Below the pieces are notes generated by a model, which did not search any database, was not told the origin of the DNA, and was given only the letters and a program-made list of their open reading frames with translations. Of a stretch of 14,692 bases of DNA, positions 9,242-14,692 are shown one piece after another. This stretch comes from Globomyces pollinis-pini. Lineage: Eukaryota; Chytridiomycota; Chytridiomycetes; Rhizophydiales; Globomycetaceae. The translations under genes were made by a program, and so were the position numbers. Position 1 is the stretch's first letter, and the number at the start of each line of letters is the position of its first letter. The stretch lies in assembly GCA_025399215.1 (NCBI GenBank), contig MU621476.1:1-14692 (forward strand), in the 5' to 3' direction.

Positions 9242-9967
9242 TTAAGCTGGAGGAGCTGGTGCGGGAGGAGCAGGAGCGGGTGCAGCTGGAGGGGCAGGAG
9301 CAGGAGCAGCTGGTGGTGCTGGAGCGGGAGCAGCGGTTGCATTTTTCTTGCCTTTACCAAGTTGAATTCCTGCAGCTGCAGCTTCATCTTTCACGGTTTT
9401 CTTGTCAGCCTGAAGTTTTACGAATTCTGGAATCGCCTGAAGTTTGGCTTTTGTAGCATCCAATCCAGCTTGAGCAGTTGCATCGCCAGCCTTAAGCTTA
9501 GCCTTCAAGTCCTTCTTCTCTGCCTGAATCTTTTGGAATTCAGCATTTCCCTTCAAAGCCTCTCTGTCTTGCTTCACGAGTGCACGAGCAGCATCCACTT
9601 TGGCATTACCAGTTGCACCTAAATCAACACCAGCAGCTTTAGCATCAGCTCGAAGTGTCTTTTTGTCATTTTTTAGCTTTTGAATATCTGCATTCGCGTT
9701 CAACTTTTTGTTCACTTCATCCAAAGCCGTTTTAGCAGCAGCATCACCAGCTTTTGCTTTTGTTTTCAAATCTTTCTTTTCAGTTTTTAATTTCTGAATA
9801 TCTTGATTAGCCTTGATTGCTTCTTTTTCTTTATTGATGACATCAATTTGAGCATCAATTTTAGCATTACCAGTAGCACGTTTGATTATAGAGTCATGAT
9901 TAGGAATAGCCAATGCATTTGAGAAAGCCAAGGTAGAGATGATAATAAATAAACTGTTAAATTTCAT
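9242..9967 (-). CDS. Secreted Lys/Ala-rich repeat protein with Pro-Ala tail
   Basis: I do not recognise the family. It is a single exon of 241 residues starting at ATG 9967. Residues 1-20 are a signal peptide (MKFNSLFIIISTLAFSNALA). Residues 29-30 are Lys-Arg followed by ATGNAK, a likely Kex2-type propeptide cleavage site. The mature part is two 87-residue repeats (31-117 and 118-204). Each opens with ATGNAK and contains two sub-blocks around QKLKTEKKDLK or its variants, and the two end in GVDLG and GIQLG. The repeats are highly charged, Ala-rich and probably helical. Residues 211-241 are a run of Ala-Pro units encoded by a GC-rich minisatellite at about 9243-9336. The predicted location is the extracellular space or cell wall. 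The role is unknown: an adhesin-like, matrix or structural protein is possible. Base composition of the tail is much richer in G+C than the surroundings. It is convergent with centrin. Confidence 0.82.
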   Translation of the reverse strand: MKFNSLFIIISTLAFSNALAIPNHDSIIKRATGNAKIDAQIDVINKEKEAIKANQDIQKLKTEKKDLKTKAKAGDAAAKTALDEVNKKLNANADIQKLKNDKKTLRADAKAAGVDLGATGNAKVDAARALVKQDREALKGNAEFQKIQAEKKDLKAKLKAGDATAQAGLDATKAKLQAIPEFVKLQADKKTVKDEAAAAGIQLGKGKKNATAAPAPAPPAAPAPAPPAAPAPAPPAPAPPA

Positions 9968-10396
9968 TTTTAGTTTTCCATTCAATTAATGACTCTTTTA
10001 TAGTTTTTTTCATTTGGTAAGGACTTACAGGATACTGTTTCATTCGTTACAAGAAATTTTTGGGTGGTCCGTTGGTGTCATATTTCGATACCCCCCAAAA
10101 AAACTAAAGCCAAGAAATCATCAACCAAAACAAAAAAACGGTAAATTGGTTCCTGAACTCACTAAGAAATCTAACAGTGTCCATAATGATTTAAACTATG
10201 TTTATGCAAGATGAACTGTGTTCAATTTAATAGTGGTAGACACATACTCTGTAATTGGTTTTGAGTATGAACAAATGTTTCATTACCAGATTATTAGTCA
10301 TAAAACATAATTGCGGTAGTTCATCATGATGAATTGATGATGAATTCAAGTAAAGTAAAAGTCACTCATTAAATTGCTGTAAATTCATTCATTATA
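9968..10396. other. Gene-poor stretch upstream of the secreted-protein gene
   Basis: This 429-bp stretch holds the promoter side of the secreted-protein gene and the 3' side of ORC2. It contains a C6A7 run at 10091-10103, a 14-bp palindrome TTCATCATGATGAA at 10320-10333, and a + strand ORF at 10014-10214 that lacks an ATG start and any family likeness. I see no convincing gene. Confidence 0.6.
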
Positions 10397-12083
10397 TTAT
10401 AAATCGTCAATATGATCAAGTAAGTCTTCCAAATCATCCTTTGACATTGGTATGAACAATACATCCCCTTCACTGGAAGGTCCTGATTGGAAAACATCAT
10501 GATCTTTGAACTCTGTCAATAAAGTTTTAAATGTAATTTGATTTTCTACCAAAAAATTGGTTCTGGCTTTGGAAAATAGTTGTTGAAATGTTAACCCATG
10601 ATCAGCTGTAGAATGGGTTTCTTTTTGATCCTTTAATATTGTTAATTGATGTTTAGCTAATAGCACAAATATGTTTCTCGCATTGGAAGGAAGTGATCGT
10701 AACACATATCTTACTCCTAAACGTTGATCTTTTTGTTGAGATGTAATTAATGAATTTTCGAATGATGTTTCAGTATGGTATGGTTGGAATGTGGTAACAT
10801 CATGCCAAGCTAGGTTTAAATGTGTCAATTTGCTCTGATCCCATAATAAAGCTACAATAATCAATTATAATGTCAATACCTGTATTTATGTGATCACAGG
10901 AACATACTAATCGAATTTTTGGACATGTGGATAGTATTGAAATGGCTTGTTGAGAAGGTTCCGAAGCTAATCCTTCCCCTTCAACATTGTGAATTAAAAA
11001 TGTGACAAAACAAAATTCATCATTTTCCATTAACAGTCTGGTTATATTCTGAACTTGATTCAAGAGATTTCCTTGCACGCCCTTGTAATTAAACAAATCT
11101 GACAAAACGCCAGTAAAGATTTGTTTTAAAGAAACATTTGGATGAAATCCAAACACTTCAATGATTGGACCTAAAGTTATCAATCATATGAGTTGAATAT
11201 ACCGTTATTTAGCTCAGAATCAGTAAATGATTCCAATAACTTCCGTTTGGAACCGAATCCATAAAACATGAGACTAAATTGTTGTTCTAGTTCGAAAGCC
11301 CACTGTTTAAACATTCTTTTGTATTGCGATTCTAAATAATTGATTTGTATTTCATGTTTTTTTGGTGCTGCTTTCAAAGCATCAAAGTATTCTTGTTGAG
11401 ATAATTTGGAAAATTTCAAAGTATTATTAGAAGTAGCAGATTTCTTCATTTGCAAGTCATTAAAATATTGTTCGTGAACCGGTTGATCTTGGTCATTATC
11501 TGAATGTTCATGATTAATTTCCATCACTTGATCTACTTCACCAAGTGCATTCCCATTTGATATTTCATCTTCATCTGTTTCGTCTTGTTCTTCAGATTCA
11601 TCTGTGCTATTGACTTCTGCTATAACTCTTTTTAAATTCTTCGTAGCTCTTAGTCGCAATTGTGAACGAGTCGTTTGAGGAGTCTGGAATATTGATTATT
11701 TTAATATAGATCTTACCTAAACTGTTTAAATAAGGAGATATACATACCTATTAATCAATTAAATATGACCATAACTTACCATTTCTTTTTGAACGAACTT
11801 GTTCAACTTGTTTTTGGTTTTTGTAAAGGTATACAACTACATCATATCAAAAACTAAACTGTACTTGTTTCCCAGATGGTGAGCAATACTGATCATTTGA
11901 AGTTTTTTGAGGGGTATGATTTTCTTCATCCGATGAATTGTTTATGATAGTCTTTGTTACAACCAAACCAGTTTTCAAAACTTTCTGACGATTTGCATTT
12001 GGAGTTGATTTTGGATTTAACGATGATCGACTCTTTTTCTTTGATTTTGGAGTATTTATAGAATTTGAATCCGTTAGTGTCAT
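10397..12083 (-). CDS. ORC2: Origin recognition complex subunit 2
   Basis: Subunit of the origin recognition complex, which marks replication origins and loads the MCM helicase in the nucleus. Five exons (12083-11865, 11836-11780, 11683-11203, 11170-10880, 10851-10397) encode 500 residues, a little shorter than human or yeast ORC2. The N-terminal 150 residues are disordered, basic then acidic (SDEENHTPQK, DESEEQDETDEDE). The conserved core begins near SKLSQQEYFDAL and has KHEIQINYLESQYKRMFKQW and SLMFYGFGSKRKLLESF, the diagnostic ORC2 block that corresponds to a degenerate AAA+ site. It continues with LVCSCDHINT and ALLWDQSKL, and ends in a winged-helix-like region. The second intron is 96 nt and divides into three GT-AG units of 32, 31 and 33 nt. 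The start is the first ATG in a frame that opens only shortly before it. Some 254 bp separate it from the upstream 7-helix gene on the same strand. Confidence 0.94.
11684..11779 (-). other. Triple tandem intron in ORC2
   Basis: This intron separates codon-complete exons ending in KEM and starting TPQTTR. At 96 nt it is about three times the usual size here. It splits without remainder into 11748-11779 (32 nt, GTAAGT...AATAG), 11717-11747 (31 nt, GTATGT...TTTAG) and 11684-11716 (33 nt, GTAAGA...TCCAG). Every unit has a good donor and acceptor, and each AG is followed directly by the next GT. It may be one intron, or three introns with zero-length exons. The unit structure is seen in the sequence; the splicing route is inferred. 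Confidence 0.7.
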
Positions 12084-12337
12084 TTTCGTACCAACTTCAG
12101 ACAAACTTTCCAACAAAAATGAAAGGAAAATTCTAAACAAAATTCAAGTTCAAATCGTATGGAATTCTTGTCAAGTAACTGTAAAGACTGCCATGATTGT
12201 AGAGTCGTTCTATATTCTTGAGTATACAACAAGTACTTGCTGAGCAAATGTTTAAACTCTTCTTATCAATATACACAATGATACATATATGGTATTTATA
12301 TTAGTGTTTATCCAAACAAGATTTTAAGTTCAGATAT

Positions 12338-14274
12338 TTAAACAGAAACTTCTTCATCTACAGAACCCACAAATGGATTTTTTTGTTCAATTTGGATAGA
12401 TTCTCGATTATCTCCGACCGACAATGAATAACGATACGGTGGAATACGATCACTAGAGTTCCCAATGATTGAACGTTTGGCTGTGAACATTGATACACGT
12501 GGAGAAAAATAACTTGACTCTTTGAGTTGCATACTTGCTCGGTGATTAATCATAGAGATATGTGATGAACTTGGGCTATCGTATGTATATGATTTTTTTG
12601 AAGTCTTATCAATCGATTCTTGATTTGAGTAGTGAATATTATTTTCATGGTCATGCCTTCTATTTGAAGTTAATGAACTTCTCAAGTTTGATTTCTCTCT
12701 TGTGTTTGTTTCTGGAGATGTATGATTTGAAGCTACTGAATCTCGATTAGGAATGAAGCTAGATTGCGCAGAATGACAGTTGGAAGAATCTTCATCAGAT
12801 TCAACTCCATCCTTGGCATTTGAAAATGAAATGGACAGGTTTGATTTATTTCTAGGATTTGTGTAAACGGATTCGGGATATTTTCGGGTTGATATGGGTA
12901 TTGAATCTTCATGCCCATTTGGTAATGAATTGACCGAGAAGAATCTGATAGATTTGGTGCTATCTGCTGGTGCAACATTTGAGTTCTGTATAATAATTGG
13001 ATGATAATTTGATTTTTGATTTTGTCGAACAGTAACCAATTCTTCAAAGTTATCGGGAACAATGTATGCGACTACATCATCTGGCATTGGATTATCTTTT
13101 GTAACAACAAAAGGTGTCGGTGGTAGGGAATGAGTAGATTGTGATTCATCTTTCAGTTTTTCTGATGTGAGTTTTGAAACTGTTTTTATATCTCCGACAG
13201 TTTGATTCAACTTTCCTTTTGACTTTCCCTATCTATGAGTGATACTAAAACAAACCGATTTTTTATCATTCAAGAGTTGCTCCAATCCATCCAAATTATT
13301 CAAAATATATTCCAATCTGGGTAATTCAGATAAAATAGCTTGAATCGGATTCTGATTGTTATGTAATTGCTTGTTTGATTGATTCTGAGAATCAAATTCT
13401 TCATCACTAACATCATATACAACTTTGGTAGTTATATCGCTTTGAAGTTTAGATGTTTCGTTTGTTGGAGAATCATCATTTACAATACCAATTCTAGAAT
13501 TGTTTTTGTAAATGGAAGTAGTAAATTGTCCTGGTAATATTGAATTCGTAAATTTGAACAATCCTTCCGTCATGGAACAAAGACATTTAATTCGAATAGC
13601 AGTTAATGTAGCTGCAAGTAGTTGTTCATCAACACTATTCGGTGTCGTCCAAACATAAACCATGATCATTCCAGAGATAGATAAAATGCAAATAATCAAA
13701 GGAAACAGTATCAAATTATCGTAGATGATTGGAGGCAAGTTCACTTTCTTGATAAAGAGCATTATACACGTTATTTCTACTATTGTAATGATTAAATCAA
13801 CAATTCTGAATGTATAGAAAACTGCCATTACATATCCTGGATTCATATTCGGAACAAAACTGACTGACAATCTACCAAGGTTGGTAATGACTAAAATCAC
13901 CATTAAACTGGTAATCAATACCACCCATTTCACTATTGACATAATATTTTTTAATTTAAATTCTAATAAGGTTTGAAAACTAAATATTAATTTTGAATTA
14001 TGGTTTACCATATATACCAAACAAGGATACATTTTGAAATGGAATCAAATAAACTAGTCAACAGATAAAATACGTCTTTAATTGTTTGGTTGGTGATGTA
14101 GAATGGTATAATAATGACAAATGTATTTATCATCCATATGATGAGTATAATTGTTGGAATCCATAGTATAGATTTTGTTGGTTTGGTTAGATAGCTTATT
14201 GATAGTAGTATTAAAAATATTTGAATTGTGAAGCAAATTCCCAATTGTATAGATTCCCAATCGATAATGTTCAT
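12338..14274 (-). CDS. Seven-helix membrane protein, GPCR-like, with long Ser/Asn-rich tail
   Basis: Three exons (14274-14009, 13979-13256, 13228-12338) with introns of 29 and 27 nt encode 626 residues. I count seven hydrophobic segments: about 9-29, 35-60, 66-90, 104-124, 138-165, 177-199 and 208-231. The extracellular N-terminus is short. Charged or polar residues sit inside helices 3 and 5 (FDSISKCIL; FRIVDLIITIVEIT). The remaining 390 or so residues are hydrophilic, rich in Ser, Asn and Asp with no recognised domain, and probably form a cytoplasmic, phosphorylatable tail. The topology fits a G-protein-coupled receptor or another 7-helix family. I cannot assign a named class, and I see no DRY- or NPxxY-type motif. 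The 27-nt intron at 13229-13255 removes an in-frame TAG. The start is uncertain: ATG 14274 is the first in-frame ATG, but the frame is open about 100 bp further upstream. Confidence 0.72.
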
Positions 14275-14630
14275 AATAGATAAGATTTGTGAACTGTCAC
14301 CAATTATATATCTTGTTACGTCATTCAAAAACTGCTTGTTCGCGATTCGTAAACTAACTAGACTGTCTATTGATACCGACTAAACGTCAACAGTTCAAGT
14401 GGTCGCATTACATTTGCTCATATTTGTATTGCCGTGAAATGCCAATTGAAAAATCAAACAAACTCAACCTTCATGATTCACGCTTCTTTCTAAATATTCT
14501 AACTATTCAGTTGTCAATAATTATCATTACAAAATAATAATGGCTGCAGACTTCAAAGAGTTCGATATATATTAGTCTTACATGACTTCAACAATAAAAA
14601 CACGTGTATATGTGAACCGAACAACCTCAC
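14275..14630. promoter_or_regulatory. Divergent intergenic region of the 7-helix gene and the right-edge gene
   Basis: This 356-bp stretch lies between two outward-facing starts, so it should hold both promoters. A CACGTG site (14601-14606) lies close to the right-hand ATG. I see no repeat or RNA gene. Part of it next to 14274 may be coding if the 7-helix gene has an earlier start or exon. Confidence 0.45.
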
Positions 14631-14692
14631 ATGAATTTGTATATTAAGTTAAATGATGATGTTACATTAAAAGCAACATTTCAGCACTTGCT
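14631..14692 (+). CDS. Probable start of a gene running off the right edge
   Basis: An ATG at 14631 opens a frame that stays open to the end of the window and reads MNLYIKLNDDVTLKATFQHL. The alternating hydrophobic and charged pattern looks like a real N-terminal strand-and-helix segment. Twenty residues are too few to name a family. It is divergent from the 7-helix gene. A CACGTG hexamer lies at 14601-14606, 25 bp before the ATG, but one copy may be chance. A second ATG at 14582 gives a 21-residue ORF overlapping this start in another frame, which would act as an upstream ORF if transcribed. Confidence 0.45.
   Translation, partial: MNLYIKLNDDVTLKATFQHL

Noticed and set aside
9362..9622. + strand ORFs opposite the secreted repeat protein
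   Set aside because: They are antisense shadows of the Ala/Lys-rich repeats, Cys/Ser/Leu-biased, without a domain.
10014..10214. 66-codon + strand ORF with a Lys-rich stretch
   Set aside because: It has no ATG start, crosses a C6A7 run, shows no family likeness, and lies in the likely promoter of the secreted-protein gene.
14582..14647. 21-residue ORF before the right-edge gene
   Set aside because: It stops at once and overlaps the better ATG at 14631. At most it is an upstream ORF.
1..14692. tRNA, rRNA, CRISPR or complete transposon
   Set aside because: I saw no cloverleaf, rRNA-like block, spaced direct repeats or transposase catalytic core. The only element-like signals are the finger-like N-terminus at 990-1390 and the inverted repeat at 9078-9192.

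Overview
The window is nuclear DNA from a eukaryote with a compact, AT-rich genome. It carries spliced genes for condensin SMC4, centrin and ORC2, packed closely with introns that are mostly only 25-33 nt long. A signal peptide followed by a Lys-Arg (Kex2-type) site, a membrane-anchored SH3 protein and an OTT_1508-type deaminase with the fungal-style THGK motif suggest a fungus, perhaps an early-diverging one. That placement is an inference and is not secure.

Left third (1-4039, all + strand): a 5'-truncated SH3-domain gene, then a gene joining a Cys-rich transposase-like N-terminus to a nucleic-acid-deaminase-like C-terminus, then a second SH3 gene. The second SH3 gene is a paralogue of the first and has a signal peptide, a cysteine-rich ectodomain and one membrane helix. 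The two SH3 genes share intron positions and a distinctive C-terminal extension, so they descend from one duplicated gene.

Middle (4095-9039): SMC4 on the - strand, 13 exons and about 1232 residues. It is divergent from a canonical four-EF-hand centrin on the + strand, with 176 bp between the two start codons. A 16-bp inverted repeat lies in the gap after centrin. It is followed by a - strand gene (9242-9967) for a secreted Lys/Ala-rich protein made of two 87-residue repeats and a Pro/Ala tail.

Right third (10397-14692): ORC2 (- strand, 5 exons), then a seven-helix membrane protein with a long Ser/Asn-rich tail (- strand). At the right edge is the probable start of another + strand gene.

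SMC4 and ORC2 serve chromosome condensation and replication, and centrin serves the centrosome, spindle pole or basal body. Apart from this shared cell-cycle theme no pathway links the neighbours. The most unusual signal is in the introns. I deduced 26 introns from frame and homology; 21 are 25-33 nt. Of the five longer ones, four split exactly into two or three head-to-tail units of ordinary length (32+31+33, 31+28, 31+28, 30+26), each starting GT (once GC) and ending AG. This suggests tandem introns separated by zero-length exons.
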